From assembly GCF_024764775.1 (NCBI RefSeq), contig NZ_JALIGC010000035.1, forward strand, positions 62,001 through 126,000: a DNA stretch of 64,000 bases, in the 5' to 3' direction. A model generated the notes under the pieces. The model was given only the letters and a program-made list of their open reading frames with translations. It did no database searches and was not told where the DNA came from. Position 1 is the first letter of the stretch. Each line of letters starts with the position of its first letter. Source of the DNA: Scandinavium manionii. Lineage in GTDB: Bacteria > Pseudomonadota > Gammaproteobacteria > Enterobacterales > Enterobacteriaceae. The position numbers and the translations under genes were made by a program. This document shows positions 43,251 to 50,785 of this stretch, one piece after another.

Positions 43251-43259
43251 AGACCGCTA

Positions 43260-43386
43260 TATACCCAAAATAATTTGAGTTGCATCGCGGCGGCAAGAGA
43301 ATGGGTCTCGATGAGCTTAGTAAGCTAAGTGATTCGGGCAAGTGAACGTAGCCAACAAAGATGTAGCTTGAAGGATGAACGGCATA
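43260..43386. repeat. ERIC element (127 bp), copy 2, touching the Rrf2 gene stop
   Basis: The same unit as 20714-20840 with a few differences, same orientation. Its right end stops one base before the TGA of the Rrf2 gene, so its insertion sets the end of that transcript. It lies between adhP and the regulator, which converge. Confidence 0.85.
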
Positions 43387-43387
43387 T

Positions 43388-43897
43388 TCACGCTTTGCTC
43401 CGACGATCGTTAATCCACTGTTTCACTTCAATGGTGAAGGTGTCCGGCGCTTTACGGAACATTTTACGGGCCAGGTCGAGCACGGTATGGCGAGCAAGTT
43501 CTTCTTCCATCCGCTGCTGAGCGCTGTCCATCACCGAACGCACGCCGCACGGACCATCGCAAACCCAGGATGGGGGCGCTTCGTCAAATAAGGCCAGACG
43601 CTGGCGGATCTCTCGGCACTCGAACATTGATTTGTCACCGTCAATGGCCTGCACTATATCCAGCACGCTGATGAGTTCACTGGCCCTCGCCAGACGGAAC
43701 CCACCGCCCTTACCTTCTGTGCTCACCACCAGCCCGGCGCGGGAAAGACGGGTAAAGATTTTTGCCAGATAGTCATAAGGCACGTTCTGCAGCTCGGCCA
43801 GCTCTCGCACGCTCATTTCACGCGCATCGCCATTCGCATCCACCATGCTCATCAGGCTGTGGATCCCGTACTCCACGCCAGAACTGTAAAACGCCAT
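43388..43897 (-). CDS. Rrf2-family regulator with likely iron-sulfur cluster
   Basis: A 169-residue Rrf2 protein. The N-terminal winged helix (YGIHSLMSMV, REMSVRELAELQNVPYDYLAK, STEGKGGGFRLAR) is followed by three cysteines in FECREIRQRL and WVCDGPCGV. These are placed like the cluster-binding cysteines of IscR and NsrR, although the spacing is different. It is divergent from the FAD oxidoreductase gene and separated from it by a perfect palindrome. I infer a redox or iron signal controlling that enzyme. Confidence 0.88.
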   Translation of the reverse strand: MAFYSSGVEYGIHSLMSMVDANGDAREMSVRELAELQNVPYDYLAKIFTRLSRAGLVVSTEGKGGGFRLARASELISVLDIVQAIDGDKSMFECREIRQRLALFDEAPPSWVCDGPCGVRSVMDSAQQRMEEELARHTVLDLARKMFRKAPDTFTIEVKQWINDRRSKA

Positions 43898-43953
43898 TTT
43901 ATAATCCTCTTCGGTTTATTCACGGTGATGATAACTCAGATACTCAGAAAGAT

Positions 43954-43983
43954 CTTGTCGGAGTTAACTCCGACAAGTATAGT
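43954..43983 (+). promoter_or_regulatory. Perfect 24-bp palindrome overlapping the oxidoreductase promoter
   Basis: The half-site CTTGTCGGAGTT (43954-43965) is followed by its exact complement (43966-43977). TTGTCG at 43955-43960 serves as a -35 box, and TATAGT at 43978-43983 follows after exactly 17 bases as the -10. A protein bound on the palindrome would block RNA polymerase. Confidence 0.75.
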
Positions 43984-44029
43984 GGCAGTTATTGGAGCCA
44001 AACGGCCTAAAAATGCAGAAGGACAAAAC

Positions 44030-45232
44030 ATGAAACAACGTATTCTTATCATCGGTAGCGGTTTTGCAGGTATGTGGTCTGCAGTCAGTGCGGCACGTCT
44101 GGCGCATCTGCAGGGCAACGATTCTTTGGAAATCGCCGTGCTGGCGCCACAGCCTGAACTGCGCGTCAGACCGCGTTTTTATGAAGCCAATGTATCGACG
44201 CTGACCGCTGATTTACAGCCGCTGTTTGCCGAGCTGAATATCCGTTTCATTGCAGGTCACGCCGAGCGTATCGACGCCGCAGAGAATAGCGTTTGGTACA
44301 AAACACCCGAGTCGCAGTCGACCTTTATCTCCTATGATCGCCTGATTATTGCCAGCGGCAGCCACCTGCACCACTTTGGTATCAAAGGCATCTCTGAGCA
44401 TGGCTTCGATGTCGATCAGCTGGATTCCGCTCAGCGTCTGGAAGATCATCTTCACGCTCTGGCAAACCAGCCGGAAAGCCCTGCCCGCAATACCGTCGTC
44501 GTGTGCGGCGGTGGCTTCACCGGGATTGAATTGGCAACGGAGCTCCCTTCTCGTTTGAAAGCCCTGTTCGGCGAAAATACGCAGACCAGAATTGTCGTAG
44601 TAGAAAGAGGTTCAGAGATTGGTGGCCGCTGGAGTGAGGCGCTGCGCGAAGTTATCCGAAACGCCTCTGACGAACTGGGGATCGAGTGGCGTCTGAACGC
44701 AGGCGTGGAAGTGGTCGATGCCACCGGTGTCACCTTGCAGGATGGCAGCCGGATCGACGCCGCAACTGTGGTCTGGACTGCCGGGGTGAAAGCCAGCCCG
44801 CTGGGTGAAAACCTCACCGCAGACCGCGATGCGCTGGGCCGTTTTGTTGTGAACGAAGAACTGCAAATCCCGTCATACCGTAATATTTTCGCAACCGGCG
44901 ATATGGCTCATGCGAAATCAGATGATATAGGCAACACCGCGCTGATGACCTGTCAGCACGCCATTCAGCTCGGTAAGTTCGCCGGTCATAACGCCGCAGC
45001 CAGCCTGCTTGGCGTGGAAGGTTTACCGTATCGCCAGGTGAATTATGTGACCTGTCTTGATCTCGGTGCGTGGGGCGCGGTATACACCGAAGGCTGGGAT
45101 CAGCAGCTGAAACTGGTTCGTGAAGACGCTAAAAAGCTGAAAATCGCCATTACTAACGAGCTTATCTATCCGCCAGAAGCCGATCGTGACGTGGCCTTTG
45201 CCGCCGCCGACCCGCTGGCTAAATTCGTGTAG
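44030..45232 (+). CDS. FAD-dependent NAD(P)H oxidoreductase (NDH-2-like)
   Basis: A 400-residue flavoprotein. ILIIGSGFAGMWSAVSAAR binds FAD, VVVCGGGFTGIELATELP binds the pyridine nucleotide, and NIFATGDMAHA completes the FAD site. The architecture is that of type II NADH dehydrogenases and related pyridine-nucleotide oxidoreductases, but it lacks an obvious membrane tail. ATG 44030 follows AGAAGGACAAAAC and is preferred to the long upstream frame extension. Expression is probably set by the Rrf2 regulator at the palindrome. Confidence 0.87.
   Translation: MKQRILIIGSGFAGMWSAVSAARLAHLQGNDSLEIAVLAPQPELRVRPRFYEANVSTLTADLQPLFAELNIRFIAGHAERIDAAENSVWYKTPESQSTFISYDRLIIASGSHLHHFGIKGISEHGFDVDQLDSAQRLEDHLHALANQPESPARNTVVVCGGGFTGIELATELPSRLKALFGENTQTRIVVVERGSEIGGRWSEALREVIRNASDELGIEWRLNAGVEVVDATGVTLQDGSRIDAATVVWTAGVKASPLGENLTADRDALGRFVVNEELQIPSYRNIFATGDMAHAKSDDIGNTALMTCQHAIQLGKFAGHNAAASLLGVEGLPYRQVNYVTCLDLGAWGAVYTEGWDQQLKLVREDAKKLKIAITNELIYPPEADRDVAFAAADPLAKFV
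44479..44486 (-). other. KOPS octamer pointing left toward dif
   Basis: CCCTGCCC on the plus strand inside the FAD oxidoreductase gene, correctly oriented. Confidence 0.45.
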
Positions 45233-45260
45233 ATTCTCCGCGATTCTAAACATTTCCGTA

Positions 45261-45285
45261 ATCCGGCCTTTGCGCCGGATTTTTG
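45261..45285 (+). terminator. Terminator of the oxidoreductase gene
   Basis: ATCCGGC and GCCGGAT pair around a 6-base loop and are followed by five T's. Confidence 0.85.
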
Positions 45286-45303
45286 TCAACGCAAAATACG
45301 CCA

Positions 45304-45543
45304 TCAGAGGTCGTCCAAAGTCACGCGAACAGGCTTAGGATTACGAAGGCGCTCTTTCACTATCTCCACGAGTTCGGCATCTTCATCACTCAGGAGTGTC
45401 TGTTTGAACGGCAAACGTTCATTGTCAGCGATATATTCAAGCATGAGGCGAAGCGCTTCCGAAGGCGTTACCCCTATTTTTTCCAGTGCAGCGAAAGAAC
45501 GAGCTTTAAGATCATCGTCGATACGCAGGTTAATGCTCCCCAT
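45304..45543 (-). CDS. RelB/DinJ-type antitoxin, apparently without its toxin
   Basis: A 79-residue antitoxin. The ribbon-helix-helix segment MGSINLRIDDDLKARSFAALEK (shown by its parts GSINLRIDDDLK and SFAALEKIGV) is followed by TPSEALRLMLEYIADN. An acidic C-terminal tail would normally hold a YafQ/RelE toxin. No toxin frame follows: the stop lies directly before a terminator on the opposite strand. Upstream is a hydrolase gene. It is therefore an orphan, perhaps a former pair that lost its toxin. Confidence 0.82.
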   Translation of the reverse strand: MGSINLRIDDDLKARSFAALEKIGVTPSEALRLMLEYIADNERLPFKQTLLSDEDAELVEIVKERLRNPKPVRVTLDDL

Positions 45544-45554
45544 GTCTCACACCT

Positions 45555-45580
45555 CTTGTAAATACAAATGTCATTACAAG
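45555..45580. promoter_or_regulatory. Inverted repeat upstream of the antitoxin gene
   Basis: CTTGTAA (45555-45561) and TTACAAG (45574-45580) are exact complements 12 bases apart, in the place where RelB-type proteins bind their own promoter. Confidence 0.5.
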
Positions 45581-45620
45581 TATTGCATTGCCGTATGCAT
45601 ATAGTAAGTCACACAGGAAG

Positions 45621-46364
45621 TCAGGAATGCCAGCCGTTAGAGTGGTGATACGAGTCCGCTTTGTGCTGTGAGTTCAACGGGATCCATTCAACAATTGTTC
45701 TTGCCAACTCCCCGGGCTGCTCGAGCGGAATCATATGACCGCAATCCCGAATGATTCTTAAGGATGCATAAGGTATGGCTTCTACCAACTCTTCTGCCTC
45801 CTTCATCGAACGGATGGCATCATCTTCACTGGCGATAACCAGCGTTGGACAACATATCGTTGCAGAAGGTATACCTTGCCTGGATAAGGATGATTGCGTG
45901 ATGAAGGCTTCAAATCCCAGAGAACATCCCATTTTCTGGATAGCTGAAATCATATCCTGATTTGATGTTTTTAGAGGGTGGAGTGACCGGGCAATAGCAT
46001 GGCTGCTCAGCCCCTTAAACGTTGTGGGGGACAATGACTGCGCGTTTTTCCGCTTTGCTTCAGCCTCTAACGGCGTATCTTCCCGTAAGGAACTGGCAAT
46101 AAGCACTAAGGACTCAACACGTTCAGGGAATTGTGCTGCCAGTTGTCGGGCAATATACCCTCCCATCGAAAAACCTATCAAAGAAAACTTTTCAGGCAGA
46201 AGAGTAATCAGATGCTGCACTACATCATGAATGGTTCGTCCTTCAGTTACAGATGCATGATGAACAATACAGTTTGACGGCAGGTACGTTTCAAATTCAT
46301 GCCACAGCATTTCATTCAGCATAAACCCGGGAATTAAAACCATTGTATGCGGCTTTACACTCAT
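45621..46364 (-). CDS. Alpha/beta hydrolase
   Basis: A 247-residue alpha/beta hydrolase. The nucleophile elbow is GFSMGG. VLIPGFMLNEMLWHE forms the oxyanion region, an aspartate lies in VIASEDDAIRSMKEA, and the histidine is in CGHMIPLEQPGELA. Members include esterases and C-C hydrolases; the substrate cannot be told. The gene and its neighbours look AT-richer than the adhP-maeA backbone, which fits an acquired insert. Confidence 0.82.
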   Translation of the reverse strand: MSVKPHTMVLIPGFMLNEMLWHEFETYLPSNCIVHHASVTEGRTIHDVVQHLITLLPEKFSLIGFSMGGYIARQLAAQFPERVESLVLIASSLREDTPLEAEAKRKNAQSLSPTTFKGLSSHAIARSLHPLKTSNQDMISAIQKMGCSLGFEAFITQSSLSRQGIPSATICCPTLVIASEDDAIRSMKEAEELVEAIPYASLRIIRDCGHMIPLEQPGELARTIVEWIPLNSQHKADSYHHSNGWHS

Positions 46365-46492
46365 AGATCTCGCTTAAATTCATCAGTGTATTTATTGGGT
46401 TAGACAGGTTAAAAATATCTGACTAACTGCGACAATATCAAATTCCAGCCCTGGATAGGCGTTATCTATTTCCACAGGGTTTCTTAACGTTT

Positions 46493-47209
46493 CTAACGTC
46501 CTCCCAAGCTTCCTCCACCATCAACAGGCAGCACCACGCCAGTAATAAAACTCGCTTCTGGTGATAAAAGAAAGGCTATTGCTGAAGCCACTTCAGCAGG
46601 AGAACCAAGTCTGCCCATAGGGATTGTCGATAAAACACGTTGTTCTGCTTCACTTCCAACGGGTCGTGTTTTATGAAAAAGCGCTGTCTCTATTGGCCCA
46701 GGAGCAATCGCGTTTGAGGTGATCCCGAATTGAGCAAGCTCTAATGCCCAGGTCCGTGTACAACCTACCAGAGCACTTTTTGCTGCTGAGTAAGCAGTTC
46801 GGTCAATCGCACCGTAAATGGCGCGGCTACATACATTAACAATTCTTCCCCAGCCTCTGCTCTTCATGTTGCCAATGAGTGCTTGTGTTATTTGAACTGC
46901 CACGCGTACGTTTATATCCATGACATGTTGGAAAGTTTGAATATCAATACCTCCAAGTTGTTGAGGTAAGGCTACACCAATATTATTCACTATGCCGTGG
47001 ACTTCGTGATTTTCGGCAATTTTCATTAGAATTAAATTTGTTTCAGCAGAGCTACTCAGATCGGCCGTATATAAAGTACCAGGGAAGCTGGCATCGACAT
47101 TCCGAGCAATACCGACAACCAGATGACCCTGTTTTGATAATTTATCACTGAGAGCTCTTCCTATCCCTCTTGTTGCACCTGTGATTAGATAAGTGCGATA
47201 TGGCCCCAT
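46493..47209 (-). CDS. Short-chain dehydrogenase/reductase
   Basis: A 238-residue SDR. TGATRGIG (10-17) binds the cofactor; NNIG is at 75-78, Ser128, Tyr140 and Lys144 form the catalytic set, and the end VDGGGSLGGR is typical. I chose ATG 47209 because GAGGG lies eight bases before it; the frame extends to 47278. It resembles 3-oxoacyl-ACP reductases. With the hydrolase it may form a small pathway; this is only positional. Confidence 0.83.
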   Translation of the reverse strand: MGPYRTYLITGATRGIGRALSDKLSKQGHLVVGIARNVDASFPGTLYTADLSSSAETNLILMKIAENHEVHGIVNNIGVALPQQLGGIDIQTFQHVMDINVRVAVQITQALIGNMKSRGWGRIVNVCSRAIYGAIDRTAYSAAKSALVGCTRTWALELAQFGITSNAIAPGPIETALFHKTRPVGSEAEQRVLSTIPMGRLGSPAEVASAIAFLLSPEASFITGVVLPVDGGGSLGGR

Positions 47210-47281
47210 ATTAAAACCCTCTGTTTCGTTTGGAAGAATGCGAATCAAATGATTACTAAAATCCCATTTTTTACTCACTAC

Positions 47282-47390
47282 CTATTCGCTCCGCAGCCTG
47301 GTCCTGAGTGATGTGGCGGCTGACCGACTACCGAATAATCTGGAGCCGATTGAGCTCTTTGTGACTCATGCTAATTGTCTCTTTTGCCAT
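47282..47390 (-). pseudogene. Head of a decayed ISNCY-type transposase
   Basis: From an ATG at 47390 with GGAGG nearby, the minus strand reads MAKETISMSHKELNRLQIIR, then a stop, then SVSRHITQDQAAERIG. This is the N terminus of an ISNCY-family transposase with its helix-turn-helix start. Only this part remains. The element end is probably the GGGTGACATTT sequence at 47410-47420. The 47210-47540 gap otherwise holds the SDR leader and a promoter for yddG. Confidence 0.6.
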
Positions 47391-47540
47391 GAAATATCCT
47401 CCCCAAATACGGTGGGTGACATTTCTGATTAGGTCAAGGGGACATTACCGCATAGTCTTAACATTTGCGCCGGATTTTTTGCCTTTTGCGGTCGTAATAC
47501 CGTAATCTTGGTCGTTTTCAGGATGAACAAGATTACGCTC

Positions 47541-48419
47541 ATGACAAAACAAAAAGCCACGCTCATCGGGCTGCTGGCTATTCTGCTGTGGAGCACAATG
47601 GTGGGTCTGATTCGCGGCGTCAGTGAAGGCTTAGGCCCGGTCGGCGGCGCGGCGGCGATTTACAGCTGCAGTGGGCTGCTGTTACTCCTTACCGTGGGTT
47701 TTCCTCAACTCAAAACCTTTTCCTTTCGCTATCTGGTGGCGGGCTGCGTGCTGTTTGTCACCTATGAAATCTGCCTCGCGCTCTCTCTGGGCTATGCCGC
47801 CACACGCCAGCAGGCGATTGAAGTCGGGATGGTCAACTACCTATGGCCAAGTCTGACTATCGCGTTTGCCATTTTGTTCAACGGACAGAAAGCCCGATGG
47901 TGGGTTGTTCCAGGGCTTCTGATTTCACTGCTCGGTGTTAGCTGGGTATTAGGTGGTGAGAACGGTCTGAACCTGGTAGAAATAAAGCACAATATTGCCA
48001 GCAGTCCACTCAGCTATATTCTGGCGTTTTGTGGGGCGTTTATCTGGGCGACCTACTGCACCGTTACCGCCAAATACGCCAAAGGCAAAAATGGGATTAC
48101 GCTTTTTGTTTTACTGACCGCGTTTAGTCTGTGGGCACAGTATTTTTCCAGCCCTCAGCCTGAAATGATTTTCAGCTGGCCAGTAGTGATTAAGCTCATT
48201 CTGTGTGCGCTGTCGTTAGGATTTGCCTATGCGGCGTGGAATATCGGGATTTTGCACGGCAGTGTCAGTTTGCTGGCGGTTGGCTCTTATTTTACCCCGG
48301 TACTTTCTTCTGCGCTGGCGTCCGTTCTGCTCAGCGCCCCGCTCTCCTGGGCCTTCTGGCAAGGAGCCTGCATGGTGTGTGCAGGCTCCTTGTTGTGCTG
48401 GTACGCAACGCGAAACTAG
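47541..48419 (+). CDS. yddG: Aromatic amino-acid exporter YddG
   Basis: A 292-residue EamA/DMT-family transporter with ten membrane helices. The product is nearly colinear with E. coli YddG: KATLIGLLAILLWSTMVGLI, RGVSEGLGPVGGAAAIYS, EVGMVNYLWPSLTI, and the end GSLLCWYATRN. It exports aromatic amino acids and tolerates paraquat-type drugs. I take ATG 47541 as start; the frame opens earlier at 47508. It abuts the convergent smvA gene with no space between. Confidence 0.95.
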   Translation: MTKQKATLIGLLAILLWSTMVGLIRGVSEGLGPVGGAAAIYSCSGLLLLLTVGFPQLKTFSFRYLVAGCVLFVTYEICLALSLGYAATRQQAIEVGMVNYLWPSLTIAFAILFNGQKARWWVVPGLLISLLGVSWVLGGENGLNLVEIKHNIASSPLSYILAFCGAFIWATYCTVTAKYAKGKNGITLFVLLTAFSLWAQYFSSPQPEMIFSWPVVIKLILCALSLGFAYAAWNIGILHGSVSLLAVGSYFTPVLSSALASVLLSAPLSWAFWQGACMVCAGSLLCWYATRN

Positions 48420-49910
48420 TTACACGGTCTGGCGCGCTTTCGCCAGGCCAAACCAAATCCCGACCGCCAGAATCAGCATCATGCTGCCTGCACTGAACAA
48501 CGCCACGCTGTGCGAGGTAATAAAGGCGCTTTTCGCCGCCTCGGCAACCGAATCCTCCAGCGTCGGCGTCAGCGTCTGAGCCAGCTGCATCGCTTCCCCG
48601 ATCGACGACCCCGCCCGGCTGGCAGCGTCAGCATTCAGCCCTTCCGGCAGGATAATCGACGACGTATAGCTCCGGGTCAGAATCAGGCCAAACAGCGCAA
48701 TCCCCAGACCGGCACCCAGCTCGTAGGCCATGGTTTCGATAGCCCCGGCTGCGGCCGCTTTTTCCTTCGGTGCTGCCGCCATAATCGCAGCCGTCGAGGC
48801 CAGTAAGGCGCTGGCGGCGCTAAAACCTAACAGCGTCATCAGGCCCCACGCCTGCCATTGCTGAGTGCTGAAGTCGGTCATCGACAAGCCGAGGAAGCTG
48901 AATGCGCTCAGCGCCATACCACCGGTTGCCACCTGACGCAGCCCCAGACGCGACACCATAACCCCGGCAAGCGGGCCGCTAAAGCCGCTGGCCAGCATTA
49001 ACGGCAGCATAAACAGTCCGGCTTCAAACGGCGTTTTACCGTGCACAAATTGCAGTTCTTGCGCCATCAGCAGTTCGAACCCCACCAGCGTGATCATCGC
49101 CGTGACCGCCATCATGACGCCGCTGAGAATAATGCGGTGCGTGAACAGGCGCATATCGATCATCGGCGTGCGGGCATTGAGCTGAATACGCACGAAGGCG
49201 GTGAGCAGAGTTGCACCAAACAGCAGCACAAGGCCGACAACCCACAGCGCCATCACGCCTTTCATTGCCGTTTTCGCACTCCACACCAGCAGCAGAATAG
49301 CGACAATCAGCATCAGTGCGTGGCTGAAATTCAGCGGCTGCTCACGGCGTCCGGCCTGACGTGGAACCACGCGTGCGCTCAGCGCCATCACAAACAGTAC
49401 GATCGGGACGTTGATCAGGAATACTGCGCCCCACCAGAAGTGCTCGAGCACGATACCGCCGATCAGCGGCCCAAACGCCGCGCCGCCCGATCCCACCGCG
49501 GCCCACATACCCAGCGCCATATTACGGTGGCGGGCTTCGCTGAAGGTGTTGCGGATCCCAGCGAGCGTCGCCGGAACGATCATCGCCGCACCGATGGCCA
49601 GCACCGCACGCGCGGCAATTAGCCATTCTGCGGTGGTCGCAAACGCCGCACACAGCGACGCCAGACCAAACAGTCCGCTGCCGATAAGCAGCAGTCGTTT
49701 AAAGCCGATGCGGTCGCCCAGCGCGCCCATCGGCAGCACCATACCCGCCATTACCAGCGAGTAGATATCAATGATCCACAGCAGCTCGTTGCCGCTGGCA
49801 CCGAGCGAAACGCTCAGCGTCGGCGCGGCGACGTGCAATACCGTGGCATCAATCGCTACCGGGATATACACCAGTACGATAGCAACCAACGTTAACCATT
49901 GACGAAACAT
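48420..49910 (-). CDS. smvA: SmvA, DHA2-family efflux pump for cationic biocides
   Basis: A 496-residue 14-helix transporter. The start MFRQWLTLVAIVLVYIPVAI and the motif ATVLHVAAPTLSVSL match SmvA, which exports methyl viologen and cationic antiseptics such as chlorhexidine. The ATG at 49910 follows GAGGGAAAGATT; the longer frame to 50006 would run through the operator and is rejected. It is divergent from the TetR gene smvR, the usual repressor arrangement in Klebsiella and relatives. Confidence 0.93.
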   Translation of the reverse strand: MFRQWLTLVAIVLVYIPVAIDATVLHVAAPTLSVSLGASGNELLWIIDIYSLVMAGMVLPMGALGDRIGFKRLLLIGSGLFGLASLCAAFATTAEWLIAARAVLAIGAAMIVPATLAGIRNTFSEARHRNMALGMWAAVGSGGAAFGPLIGGIVLEHFWWGAVFLINVPIVLFVMALSARVVPRQAGRREQPLNFSHALMLIVAILLLVWSAKTAMKGVMALWVVGLVLLFGATLLTAFVRIQLNARTPMIDMRLFTHRIILSGVMMAVTAMITLVGFELLMAQELQFVHGKTPFEAGLFMLPLMLASGFSGPLAGVMVSRLGLRQVATGGMALSAFSFLGLSMTDFSTQQWQAWGLMTLLGFSAASALLASTAAIMAAAPKEKAAAAGAIETMAYELGAGLGIALFGLILTRSYTSSIILPEGLNADAASRAGSSIGEAMQLAQTLTPTLEDSVAEAAKSAFITSHSVALFSAGSMMLILAVGIWFGLAKARQTV

Positions 49911-49934
49911 AATCTTTCCCTCTTCAAAAACAAA

Positions 49935-49986
49935 CTGGACACTTGTCCAGATTGCGATCCTGCTTGAGAGTTGAACGCTTGTCCAG
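49935..49986. promoter_or_regulatory. SmvR operator candidate
   Basis: CTGGACA (49935-49941) and TGTCCAG (49944-49950) make a perfect 16-bp palindrome. A second TTGTCCAG half-site lies at 49979-49986. Both sit between the divergent smvA and smvR starts. Confidence 0.7.
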
Positions 49987-50028
49987 CTTTTTGTTATCAT
50001 GACCATACTGCCGCCAGGGACTGAAACT

Positions 50029-50604
50029 ATGAGCTATTTGAATCGGGAAGACCGTCGGGAATCCATCATGCAGGCCGCCATTCGCGTGGCGCTGGAAGAA
50101 GGTTTCACTGCCATGACCGTCCGTAACATCGCCAGCCGCGCGGGGATTGCTGCGGGCCAGGTCCACCATCACTTCACGTCATCGGGCGAACTAAAATCGC
50201 AGGCCTTTGTACGGGTGATCCGCGAAATGATGGAACTCCCGCTGGTCGAGGAAAATGCCAGCTGGCGCGAACGCCTGTTTGCGCTACTTGGCAGTGAAGA
50301 TCGACGACTGGAGCCGTATATTCGCCTGTGGCGCCAGGCGCAGCTGTTGGCAGATAGCGACCCAGACATTAAAGCGGCGTATCTGCTGACCATGTCGATG
50401 TGGCACGAAGAGGCCGTCAGGCTGATCGTGGCCGGTGAAAAAGCCGGTGAATTTACCCTGCATGACAATGCCAAAGACATTGCCTGGCGTTTAATTTCAT
50501 TAGTCTGCGGGCTCGACGGCATATATGTATTGGGGATGCCGGACGTCGACGATGCCGCATTTAATCGTCATTTACACCGTGCCCTTGAACTCGAATTAGC
50601 CTAG
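50029..50604 (+). CDS. smvR: SmvR, TetR-family repressor of smvA
   Basis: A 191-residue TetR regulator. The DNA-binding part is YLNREDRRESIMQAAIRVAL, then TVRNIASRAGIAAGQVHHHF; the rest is the helical ligand domain. It starts at ATG 50029, after CAGGGACTGAAACT. Loss of SmvR is known to raise smvA expression and chlorhexidine tolerance in Klebsiella. The protein looks intact here. Confidence 0.9.
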   Translation: MSYLNREDRRESIMQAAIRVALEEGFTAMTVRNIASRAGIAAGQVHHHFTSSGELKSQAFVRVIREMMELPLVEENASWRERLFALLGSEDRRLEPYIRLWRQAQLLADSDPDIKAAYLLTMSMWHEEAVRLIVAGEKAGEFTLHDNAKDIAWRLISLVCGLDGIYVLGMPDVDDAAFNRHLHRALELELA

Positions 50605-50628
50605 TTTTATTTACAATTAGTAACACTT

Positions 50629-50675
50629 AAGCGCAGCTATATTCCAGGCCCATTCGCGGGGTTGCGCTTTTTTAT
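50629..50675 (+). terminator. Terminator between smvR and narU
   Basis: AAGCGCA (50629-50635) pairs with TGCGCTT (50663-50669) around a long loop, then T's. The remaining 110 bp before narU are AT-rich promoter DNA with no frame. Confidence 0.5.
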
Positions 50676-50785
50676 CTATCCTTCTTTCACATAACCCTAA
50701 AAATCCTTACTTTTCGCGGAACATTACGTTCCGTCGGTCTCTTTTTGCTTATTTTTCATAACGTACTGGTGCAGACGAGGGCGAT

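Noticed and set aside
47210..47278. Longer start for the SDR at 46493
   Set aside because: The extension is not SDR-like, and the ATG at 47209 has a better ribosome-binding site.
49911..50006. N-terminal extension of smvA
   Set aside because: It would read through the operator palindrome; the ATG at 49910 has a proper ribosome-binding site and matches known SmvA starts.
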